From Desulfococcus sp. (lineage in GTDB: Bacteria > Desulfobacterota > Desulfobacteria > Desulfobacterales > Desulfosalsimonadaceae): 6,247 nt of DNA. This document shows, piece by piece, positions 1-5,442 of this stretch. The notes beneath the pieces are model-generated. The model did no database searches and was not told the DNA's origin. It saw only the letters and a list, made by a program, of their open reading frames with translations. The stretch's first letter is position 1, and each line of letters opens with the position of its first letter. Location: NCBI GenBank assembly GCA_024641805.1, contig JAHECJ010000140.1, positions 1 through 6,247 on the forward strand, given 5' to 3'. A program made the translations under genes and the position numbers.

Positions 1-2
1 TG

Positions 3-101
3 GAACACTATATTACAGACCGCTCGGAAGCAAAATTCAGTCATGGAATGTGCCCTGAATGTGCCAAAAAAAATTACCCTGAGGTGTTTAAGGATAAATA
101 G
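3..101 (+). CDS. C-terminal end of a signalling protein (PAS/response-regulator type), 5' end outside the window
   Basis: Only the last 32 residues are visible, in a frame open from the window edge (first full codon at base 3) to a TAG at 99-101. The tail contains a SHGMCPEC core followed by AKKNYPE. From memory, this kind of tail (FSHGxCPEC.KK.YPE), normally preceded by a CxxCKKIRD segment that would lie outside the window, closes many PAS, GAF and response-regulator proteins of Desulfobacterota. The paired cysteines suggest a small metal or redox site whose partner cysteines are upstream. The full domain set, and whether there is a kinase domain, cannot be seen. The next gene starts two bases after the stop, with its ribosome binding site inside this reading frame, so the two genes are probably co-transcribed and translationally coupled. 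The frame is well supported; the protein class is by recall only. Confidence 0.7.
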   Translation, partial: EHYITDRSEAKFSHGMCPECAKKNYPEVFKDK

Positions 102-103
102 CG

Positions 104-1324
104 ATGATCCGACAACGAATGCTAAAATTTAAAAACCGGCTGTTTCGAATTAATGATGAAGAACCCTTAAGCAAGTTGTCGCTGTGCGTGATCATCGCAC
201 TGGACCTGTTTATTCTGTTTGTGGTTTTCCAGGGGCTGGATGATCATACAAGACAGTTAACCTCGCCTGCGGAATATGTTCCCTATGAATGCCGGGAAGT
301 TCTCATCCAGAACAACTGGACCGAAGCAAACAGAATTTCCAAACTGCAAAACCTGGTTCTTGCGGATTATAATAATTATTCATACCAGTACACCAGCCAG
401 TTTGAATCATCGCGAATACAGAAAATGCACCCTGTTTGCCGGGAATTTTTTAAAAAAATACAGGCGATCAGCCAGGACAAAAAAATCCTGGATTTGTTTA
501 AAACCCTTGCGCAGCTCGAGGTGAAGAAAAACCAGTTCACCTCGGGTTTTAAAGAGACCAAGGATGTTTATGATACCTCGCTTTTGGAAAACATAGCGGA
601 AAATGACACGAAAGAAGATAAGCTGTCATCCATTTCCAGTTCAATGAAAGACAAAGAGCAGCAGATTGAACTTTTTAATTCTCAGATTTTGGACATCGAA
701 AAGCAGCTGAATGCAGAAGATAAAATAAAAGACCTGTGGGCGTTTATTCAAAGCGAGGATGCCGCGCGCCGCGATTTGCTCATTAAGGATTTTAAAAATT
801 CCGAGTTCAGGTATCCGTTTAAGGAATTACTCTGGCAGATGCTGTTTTTATTGCCGTTGTTTATTCTGTTTTATTTCTGGGGTGTCCGAAGCGTTGCCAA
901 AGACGCGAAACTGCAGATTCTGATATCCGCGCACTTGATTGTCATATCCTTCATTCCCATATTTTTTAAAATTCTGAAAACGGTACTGGATCTTATCCCC
1001 AGACATTTTTTTAAGAAGTTCTTTGAAATATTAACCGCTTTGCATATCGTTGCCATCTGGCATTACCTCGTGATCATCGCGTCCATCGGCTGCGCCCTGA
1101 TCGCCATTTATATTATTCAGAACAAGATTTTTAACAAGCACCGGCTCCAGTTAAAAAGACTGGCCAAGGGAAAGTGTTATCATTGCGGGAAAAACCTTCC
1201 GCCCCATGCAACGTCCTGCCCGTTTTGCGGCGCGGATCAGCAGCGAAACTGTCCGACCTGCAATCAACGCACTTTTATCGCGGGGGATTATTGCGCCCGA
1301 TGCGGAAAACCGCTTGAGTCGTGA
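104..1324 (+). CDS. Membrane protein with extracytoplasmic coiled coil and C-terminal double zinc ribbon, function unknown
   Basis: I do not recognise this 406-residue protein as a named family. Visible parts in order: a basic N-terminus; a membrane helix at about 25-44; a hydrophilic region at 45-240 with two cysteines (C63, C112) and a Lys/Glu/Gln-rich likely coiled coil around 160-205; membrane helices at about 242-262, 270-290 and 318-339; a basic stretch; and four knuckles C358xxC361, C372xxC375, C383xxC386 and C397xxC400, a pattern typical of double zinc ribbons. By the positive-inside rule the N-terminus and the zinc ribbon lie in the cytoplasm and the coiled coil outside it. The ATG follows AAGGAT (90-95) at good spacing. 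It sits two bases after a signalling gene, so a role as sensor, scaffold or accessory to that protein is possible but is inference. The gene looks A/T-richer than its neighbours. Confidence is high that it is coding, low for any function. Confidence 0.9.
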   Translation: MIRQRMLKFKNRLFRINDEEPLSKLSLCVIIALDLFILFVVFQGLDDHTRQLTSPAEYVPYECREVLIQNNWTEANRISKLQNLVLADYNNYSYQYTSQFESSRIQKMHPVCREFFKKIQAISQDKKILDLFKTLAQLEVKKNQFTSGFKETKDVYDTSLLENIAENDTKEDKLSSISSSMKDKEQQIELFNSQILDIEKQLNAEDKIKDLWAFIQSEDAARRDLLIKDFKNSEFRYPFKELLWQMLFLLPLFILFYFWGVRSVAKDAKLQILISAHLIVISFIPIFFKILKTVLDLIPRHFFKKFFEILTALHIVAIWHYLVIIASIGCALIAIYIIQNKIFNKHRLQLKRLAKGKCYHCGKNLPPHATSCPFCGADQQRNCPTCNQRTFIAGDYCARCGKPLES

Positions 1325-1337
1325 GTAACAAAATTCA

Positions 1338-2006
1338 TTAATCCCGGCACCCGCACGACGCACACGAACAGCTTTTGCCGTCCGCCTTTTCAAACGCCTC
1401 TTTTCCTTCCCGAAAGGCAAAAATGGCGATCCCAACGGCGCCGATGGCGTCCAAACCGCCGAAACCGGTGAGTTCATATCCCAAACTGGCAAACAGCAAT
1501 ACAAAGGAGAGGACCAGGCAGGTCTTTGTGCAGTTGGCGTCCGCGATAATGGCGTCCGAGGCCAGTTCCCGGCCTACCAGCAGTTTATAATGGATCAGCA
1601 ACCACATGGAGAAGATGGAGATCAGCGAAATTACAATTCCCCAGAACGTGGTTTCGGGATGGTGACCCAGATAGAGGTTGATGCCTGCGGAGAAGATAAG
1701 GCCGGCGGTTAACAGGTAAAATGCGCTGCCGGTAATTTTCAGCGCGGTTTTTTCAAATGGATCCGAGTCATTGGTTTGCAGGGAGTTAATCCGTTTCACC
1801 ATGTGCCAGATACCGATGCCGGAAATGACTTCCACAAACGAATCCACGCCAAACCCGAAAAGCGACAGGGTCTCATCGTTGATGCCGAAAAATACGGACA
1901 CCAGCCCTTCTAAGATGTTATACAGCACCGTGATCCGGGCCAGTAAAAGGGCGCGTTTATATAATTTCGAGCGCTCGGCGGAAGGCGCTGCCGTTAATAT
2001 TTCCAT
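1338..2006 (-). CDS. Short CDF-like cation transporter with a cysteine-substituted metal site
   Basis: This 222-residue protein has about six membrane helices (roughly 20-40, 46-69, 91-113, 120-143, 160-178, 183-198), matching the transmembrane core of cation diffusion facilitators (CDF), which export Zn, Co, Cd, Fe or Mn from the cytoplasm by proton antiport. Helix 2 carries D55xxxE59 in the place of the usual (H/D)xxxD. The ADA segment before helix 5 is present (D156), but the usual HxxxD is C159xxxC163. The cytoplasmic C-terminal domain of typical CDFs (about 300 residues) is absent; instead the chain ends in a cysteine-rich tail (C213, C215, C218, C220). I recall similar short proteins annotated only as cation transporters. 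ATG at 2004-2006 follows a GGAGA site (2013-2017) with a 6-base gap, which decides the start. Its end lies 13 bases from the convergent zinc-ribbon gene. Metal and direction of transport are unknown; loss of transport activity is possible. Confidence 0.85.
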   Translation of the reverse strand: MEILTAAPSAERSKLYKRALLLARITVLYNILEGLVSVFFGINDETLSLFGFGVDSFVEVISGIGIWHMVKRINSLQTNDSDPFEKTALKITGSAFYLLTAGLIFSAGINLYLGHHPETTFWGIVISLISIFSMWLLIHYKLLVGRELASDAIIADANCTKTCLVLSFVLLFASLGYELTGFGGLDAIGAVGIAIFAFREGKEAFEKADGKSCSCASCGCRD

Positions 2007-2038
2007 GAAATGTCTCCGAATGGGATATTTTTATGCTA

Positions 2039-2066
2039 AAGATAAGCATCTGAAAGCAGTTATCAA
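2039..2066 (-). promoter_or_regulatory. Candidate sigma70 promoter for the CDF-like gene
   Basis: On the minus strand TTGATA (2061-2066) is followed after 16 bases by TATCTT (2039-2044). This would start transcription near 2032, about 25 bases before the ATG at 2006 and just upstream of its GGAGA site. It would let the gene be expressed apart from the upstream radical SAM gene, whose stop is 131 bases away. No operator repeat of a metal-responsive regulator is evident. The match is judged by eye and is moderate. Confidence 0.35.
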
Positions 2067-2137
2067 TCATGAGTGCGGAAAGTCTGCGGATACCTCGGTC
2101 CACCGGTTATTCAGCGCAATCGTTTTTCCACAGCCGG

Positions 2138-3163
2138 TTAATTAACGTGAACCGCATCCCGATCAAGGGCGGCGTCTGTTTTTATTTCCAGCAGCCGGAT
2201 GCTAAACATATGCATTAATTCATCAATGTTTTTTTTATTCAACCCCTGCATGCGGGACAGGCTTTCAGGATGCACCGTCAGGGTCACCCTGTCATAGGGG
2301 GATGGTTTTTTTCGGATTTTTTCGGACGCGGCATCCAGAAATATTTTCGAAAAAACCATATGCCCCAGCGCCGGGTGATACGGTCCGGCAAGTACGGTCG
2401 TAGGACTGTCGAGTTCATCCGACGCCTGCAGGCCCATTCGGATCACATCAATGTGGTGTTCCTGAAAAAGCAAATAAAGTCTCGTCAGCTGGGCTACGCA
2501 ATTTTCAAGGGTCAGCGGCCGGTATTTGCCGTTTTGATACAAATCCGCCAGCGGGCTGCCGGCAATGACCAGGGTCGGGTAAATTCGAACAAAGTCCGGC
2601 TTCAGCCCAATGATTTGCCGGGCGGTCTCCAGGCACAACACGTCAGTATCCCCGGGCAGACCGGTCATCATCTGCAGTCCGACGGAATAGTTTTGATGCT
2701 TGAGCAATGTGACGGCGTTTACCGTGTCTTCCGCCGAATGCCCTCGCCCGGCCATTTCAAGAACCGGGTTGATCATGGACTGAACCCCCAGTTCAATGGT
2801 GGACACCGGATAGGGCCTGATCAGGTTGAGCCGGTCTTGGTCAATGGTGTCCGGCCGCGTGGAAAAGCGGATCCCGTCTATTTTTCGCGACTCCACATAG
2901 GGCATTGCCAGATCCAGCAATCGTTGAATCCGGTCCGGTGCCAACCCTAAAAAATTGCCGCCATAAAAAGATATCTCCGTCGGAAACCGGTTTTTTCGTT
3001 TATAGCCGAGAAATTTATCGACCATCGCCCGAACTTCACTTTCCGCGGGAAGAACACCCGAAGTGCCGGTGATGGCTCTCTGGTTGCAGAAGACACATTG
3101 ATGGGGGCACCCGGAATGAGGGATGAAAATAGGGATAATAAACGGTTTCGCCGAAGGTTTCAT
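2138..3163 (-). CDS. Elp3-like radical SAM protein without acetyltransferase domain
   Basis: This is a 341-residue radical SAM enzyme: C19xxxC23xxC26 binds the 4Fe-4S cluster that cleaves S-adenosylmethionine. The YGGNF segment (67-71) takes the place of the glycine-rich SAM-contact motif. STRPD (101-105), ELGVQS (124-129), GLPGDT (168-173) and RIYPTLVI (193-200), followed by a GxPLADLY segment, match the radical SAM half of Elp3, the tRNA wobble-uridine modification enzyme. Elp3 itself is longer and carries a GNAT acetyltransferase domain; here only about 75 residues follow GLQASDEL (244-251), so that domain is missing. Automatic annotation may call such proteins coproporphyrinogen oxidase-like, which the motifs do not support. 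Similar genes beside rnc occur in other bacteria (Clostridia, from memory). It lies 50 bases after rnc and is probably in the same operon. The ATG at 3163 is the only reasonable start, giving the usual IPIFIPHxGCPH beginning, but has no clear Shine-Dalgarno sequence. The substrate is unknown. Confidence 0.88.
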   Translation of the reverse strand: MKPSAKPFIIPIFIPHSGCPHQCVFCNQRAITGTSGVLPAESEVRAMVDKFLGYKRKNRFPTEISFYGGNFLGLAPDRIQRLLDLAMPYVESRKIDGIRFSTRPDTIDQDRLNLIRPYPVSTIELGVQSMINPVLEMAGRGHSAEDTVNAVTLLKHQNYSVGLQMMTGLPGDTDVLCLETARQIIGLKPDFVRIYPTLVIAGSPLADLYQNGKYRPLTLENCVAQLTRLYLLFQEHHIDVIRMGLQASDELDSPTTVLAGPYHPALGHMVFSKIFLDAASEKIRKKPSPYDRVTLTVHPESLSRMQGLNKKNIDELMHMFSIRLLEIKTDAALDRDAVHVN

Positions 3164-3213
3164 TGACTGGGTTGCATCGCGTGGAGGGTTAAAATAAATA
3201 AAAAATCGAAAGG

Positions 3214-3921
3214 TTAAAACCGGTATGGGATTTCGGTCAGCAGAGCAATCGCCTTTTGAGCGGCCGCCTGCTCTGCCGCTTTCTTGCTTTTGCCGAAACC
3301 CCGGGTGATGATGTCGCCCACAACCAGTTCGGCTTCAAATGTTTTGTCATGGTCGGGGCCGGCTTCATTGATAATATTGTAAGTCGGCGACAGATTGCCG
3401 ATTGCCTGGACAATTTCCTGGACCCGGCTTTTAAAGTCCAGGTTTTCTTCCACAATGGACAGGCCGTCGAACAGGCCGTAAAAATGAAGCCGGATCACGT
3501 CAAACGCCCTGTTGAACCCGCCGTCCAGGTAGACTGCTGCCAGCAGCGCCTCTAACGCATCGGCCAAAATCGAACTTTTCTCCTGGCCGCCGGACAGCAT
3601 TTCTCCTTTGCCCAGCCGGATAAAGTCCCCGAGTTTTATTTTTTGGGCGATTTCGGACAGCTGCCATTCATTGACCAGGTTGGAGCGAATTTTGGACAGA
3701 TCCCCTTCGTTGAGCTCCGGAAACCGGATCATTAATAAATGACTGACGATCAGGCTTAGAACTGAATCTCCCAAAAATTCAAGACGTTCATTATTCTCGA
3801 CATCCTTGTCCGGAAGTTCGTTTACAAAAGAGCTGTGCAGGAGCGCGTGTTCCAGAAAAACCCTGTTGTTAAACGCATACCCCAGATTCGTTTCGAGAGC
3901 GGATAAATCGGGATTCATCAT
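3214..3921 (-). CDS. rnc: Ribonuclease III
   Basis: This endonuclease cleaves double-stranded RNA; in bacteria it releases 16S and 23S precursors from the rRNA transcript and processes mRNAs and antisense RNA duplexes in the cytoplasm. At 235 residues it is close to the usual bacterial length. The N-terminal nuclease domain holds the signature NERLEFLGDSVL (44-55), with E45, E48 and D52, and the second metal-binding set D121 and E124 within DALEALLAA. The double-stranded-RNA-binding domain covers about 163-230 and ends in the conserved KSKKAAEQAAAQKAI stretch. All catalytic residues are present, so it should be active. The start overlaps the TGA of the upstream PHP gene by one base, which implies translational coupling. 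A second ATG follows at once (codon 2), so the start is uncertain by one residue. Confidence 0.97.
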   Translation of the reverse strand: MMNPDLSALETNLGYAFNNRVFLEHALLHSSFVNELPDKDVENNERLEFLGDSVLSLIVSHLLMIRFPELNEGDLSKIRSNLVNEWQLSEIAQKIKLGDFIRLGKGEMLSGGQEKSSILADALEALLAAVYLDGGFNRAFDVIRLHFYGLFDGLSIVEENLDFKSRVQEIVQAIGNLSPTYNIINEAGPDHDKTFEAELVVGDIITRGFGKSKKAAEQAAAQKAIALLTEIPYRF

Positions 3922-4823
3922 CAGATGGTCTCGCTTGATTTCAGGCGTGATATTTCACAGGTCAGACGTTCATATAAAACATAGGGAACGGCAAGGTCGC
4001 CCGTGCCCGTGCCGAGGTGGATTTCCGGGTTGACCGCTCCGTGAAAATCCGAACCGCCTGTGGCCAGTAAATCATATCGCGTTGCAAGTTCAGTAAAATA
4101 ATCGGTTTGTTCTGCCGAGTGGTTCGGGTAAAAAACTTCGATTCCCTTTAACCCCATGGTCTTTAGTCGGGAAATAAGATTCTCATATTCTTTGGGATCC
4201 CGGACTTCCAGCAGTCCGGGATGGGCCAGGACGGGAATGCCGCCGGCCGAAAGAATCAATCCAATGGCATTTGCCGTTTCCACCCGGGGTTTGTCGATGT
4301 ACGCGGGTTTGCCCTTGCCGATATACATATCAAAAGCGTCATTAATGGAATGGACAAATCCTTTTTTCACCATCAGCCTTGCAATATGGGGCCTGCCGAT
4401 CTGGGCATTTTCTTCGGACGCGGAGATCACTTCGGCCAGGGACAGGTCAAATCCCAGGTCGTTTAAACGGGCGATCATCTGCGGATTTCTGTTTTTTCGG
4501 GCATGCTGCTGGCGCAGCAGGGTGTGATTCAGTTCCGGGTGATCCACATCAAATCCGTATCCCAGGATGTGGAAACTTCCGGAAGCGCTGAAAAAATCGG
4601 GGGCTGCCGCACTGATTTCGACGCCGGTCAGAAATTTGACCGGGCCGGGAAAATTCGGGTGCGCCAGTATTTTTTGGGCCCCTTCAATAGAATCATGATC
4701 GGTTAATGCAAAGGCCTTCAGGCCGGCGGTTTGTACAAGTGGCGGTATTTCAAGCGGATCAAGTGATCCATCGGATGCGGTTGAGTGTATATGTAAATCG
4801 ATGATTCCGGATTTACAATCCAA
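3921..4823 (-). CDS. PHP-domain phosphoesterase of the TrpH/RNase AM type
   Basis: PHP (polymerase and histidinol phosphatase) enzymes hydrolyse phosphoesters at a trinuclear metal site. Members of the TrpH/YciV group remove phosphate from nucleoside 3',5'-bisphosphates, and the E. coli enzyme (RNase AM) trims 5' ends of rRNA. Numbering from the TTG at 4823 (300 residues), the metal motifs are all visible: HIHS (H11, H13), D18, TDHDS (41-45), E69 in GVEIS, H85 in FHILGYGFD, GRPHIA (143-148), AHPG (200-203), H235 and SDFHG (258-262). The start is unusual. In this frame there is no ATG or GTG between an upstream TGA and the catalytic core, only TTG codons at 4862, 4835 and 4823, all inside dksA. 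I chose 4823 because it gives the family's short N-terminus and has GAG/AAGG just upstream; the longest frame (4862) would give 313 residues. Downstream it overlaps rnc by one base. The family is certain; the exact substrate is inferred. Confidence 0.9.
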   Translation of the reverse strand: MDCKSGIIDLHIHSTASDGSLDPLEIPPLVQTAGLKAFALTDHDSIEGAQKILAHPNFPGPVKFLTGVEISAAAPDFFSASGSFHILGYGFDVDHPELNHTLLRQQHARKNRNPQMIARLNDLGFDLSLAEVISASEENAQIGRPHIARLMVKKGFVHSINDAFDMYIGKGKPAYIDKPRVETANAIGLILSAGGIPVLAHPGLLEVRDPKEYENLISRLKTMGLKGIEVFYPNHSAEQTDYFTELATRYDLLATGGSDFHGAVNPEIHLGTGTGDLAVPYVLYERLTCEISRLKSSETI

Positions 4824-5175
4824 GTGCCTTCTCAAGAGCTTCTTCTTTGGTTTTACATTCAATGCATTGGGTGGTCACGGGGCGGGCCTGCAGCCGTTTG
4901 ATGGAAATATCCTCCCCGCATTTTTCACAGATACCGAACGTACCGTTTTCAATCCGGTCGAGCGCTTTTCTCACTTTTTTGATCAGCTTGTGTTCTCTGT
5001 CGCGAATCCGGAGTTCGAAATTGCGGTCCGCTTCATAGGTTGCCCGGTCGGTGGGGTCTGGGAAATTGCCTTTAGGAGTGTTCATGTCAGAAACCGTATT
5101 GTCAGCCTGGCTTAACAGATCTTCCATGCGTTTCTTCAAAAGATTTTGGAAATATTCGAGATCTTTTTTCTTCAT
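4813..5175 (-). CDS. dksA: DksA/TraR-family transcription regulator with C4 zinc finger
   Basis: DksA binds the secondary channel of RNA polymerase and, with ppGpp, represses rRNA promoters and activates amino-acid promoters during starvation. The 120-residue protein has an N-terminal coiled-coil arm whose tip carries the D40-P-T-D43-R-A45 (DxxDxA) motif needed for activity. A second helix (RNFELRIRDREHKLIKKV, 51-68) closely follows E. coli DksA, and a zinc finger has C83xxC86 and C104xxC107. It lacks the roughly 30-residue N-terminal extension of E. coli DksA, as is common outside Gammaproteobacteria, so a DksA paralogue in the same genome cannot be excluded. ATG at 5173-5175 follows AAGGGG (5186-5191) with a 10-base gap, somewhat long. 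Its 3' end overlaps the start of the PHP gene. Two candidate promoters lie upstream, giving leaders of roughly 140-190 bases. Confidence 0.93.
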   Translation of the reverse strand: MKKKDLEYFQNLLKKRMEDLLSQADNTVSDMNTPKGNFPDPTDRATYEADRNFELRIRDREHKLIKKVRKALDRIENGTFGICEKCGEDISIKRLQARPVTTQCIECKTKEEALEKALGL

Positions 5176-5282
5176 CGCTTATTTTCCCCTTTCCGTCATC
5201 CTGCGTAAAGAAAATACATCCATATCAATTCTTATATGCAGTTCGGTTTAAGCTTTTTCAGAGAAGGAATCTTTACCATGGT

Positions 5283-5306
5283 TTTTTCCTGTATGTAAAG
5301 GAAAAA
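5283..5306. repeat. A/T-rich inverted repeat in the dksA leader
   Basis: TTTTTCCT (5283-5290) and AGGAAAAA (5299-5306) form a perfect 8-bp stem with an 8-base loop. On the + strand five T residues follow directly, so it resembles a weak intrinsic terminator in that direction, although no + strand gene ends nearby. On the - strand it lies within the presumed dksA leader. CTTTAC (5271-5276) and GTAAAG (5295-5300) can form a competing 6-bp stem. With only two G-C pairs in the main stem it is weak and may be chance. Confidence 0.3.
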
Positions 5307-5322
5307 TTTTTAAATCAAACTA

Positions 5323-5351
5323 ATCATTAAGAGGGTTTAGGGTAATGTCAA
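5323..5351 (-). promoter_or_regulatory. Candidate sigma70 promoter for dksA (proximal)
   Basis: On the minus strand a perfect -35 box, TTGACA (5346-5351), is followed after 17 bases by AATGAT (5323-5328), a four-of-six match to the -10 consensus. It would start transcription near 5316 and give a leader of about 140 bases before dksA. It lies in the 267-bp gap between hemA and dksA, where no convincing intrinsic terminator for hemA was found, so readthrough from hemA may also contribute. Confidence 0.45.
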
Positions 5352-5369
5352 GCTCTTTACGGAAGCCCC

Positions 5370-5399
5370 AGTATACAACAAAAAAGAGGGCGTGTTCAA
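5370..5399 (-). promoter_or_regulatory. Candidate sigma70 promoter for dksA (distal)
   Basis: On the minus strand TTGAAC (5394-5399, four of six) and TATACT (5370-5375, five of six) are separated by 18 bases. Transcription would start near 5363, about 190 bases before dksA and upstream of the proximal promoter, making a tandem pair. The spacing is one base above the optimum. The match is by eye only. Confidence 0.35.
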
Positions 5400-5442
5400 G
5401 GACTATCATTTGATTTTTAGAAAAACCGGGTGGATTGTTCCG

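Noticed and set aside
1302..1313. Perfect hairpin GCGG-AAAA-CCGC near the end of the zinc-ribbon gene
   Set aside because: It is only four base pairs, inside coding sequence, and no T-tract follows on either strand, so it is not a convincing terminator.
2103..2140. CCGGTTA repeated at 2103-2109 and 2134-2140
   Set aside because: It is a short direct repeat with differing flanks, neither an inverted repeat nor evenly spaced in a larger array. It is likely chance in a CCGG-rich sequence.
1771..2145. Open frame of 124 codons on the + strand covering the gap before the CDF-like gene
   Set aside because: Most of it is antisense to the CDF-like gene, no ribosome binding site is evident, and the product shows no domain. 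The gap is better explained by the promoter and binding site of the minus-strand gene.
2270..2950. Open frame of 226 codons on the + strand
   Set aside because: It is fully antisense to the radical SAM gene, which has all family motifs, and its own translation is Gln/Arg/Gly-rich with no recognisable domain. It is a shadow frame.
5345..5413. 22-codon + strand ORF (starts MSSSLRKPQ) in the hemA-dksA gap
   Set aside because: It is short, basic, without recognisable family, and lies over the candidate dksA promoters. Nothing beyond an open frame and a weak upstream purine run supports it.
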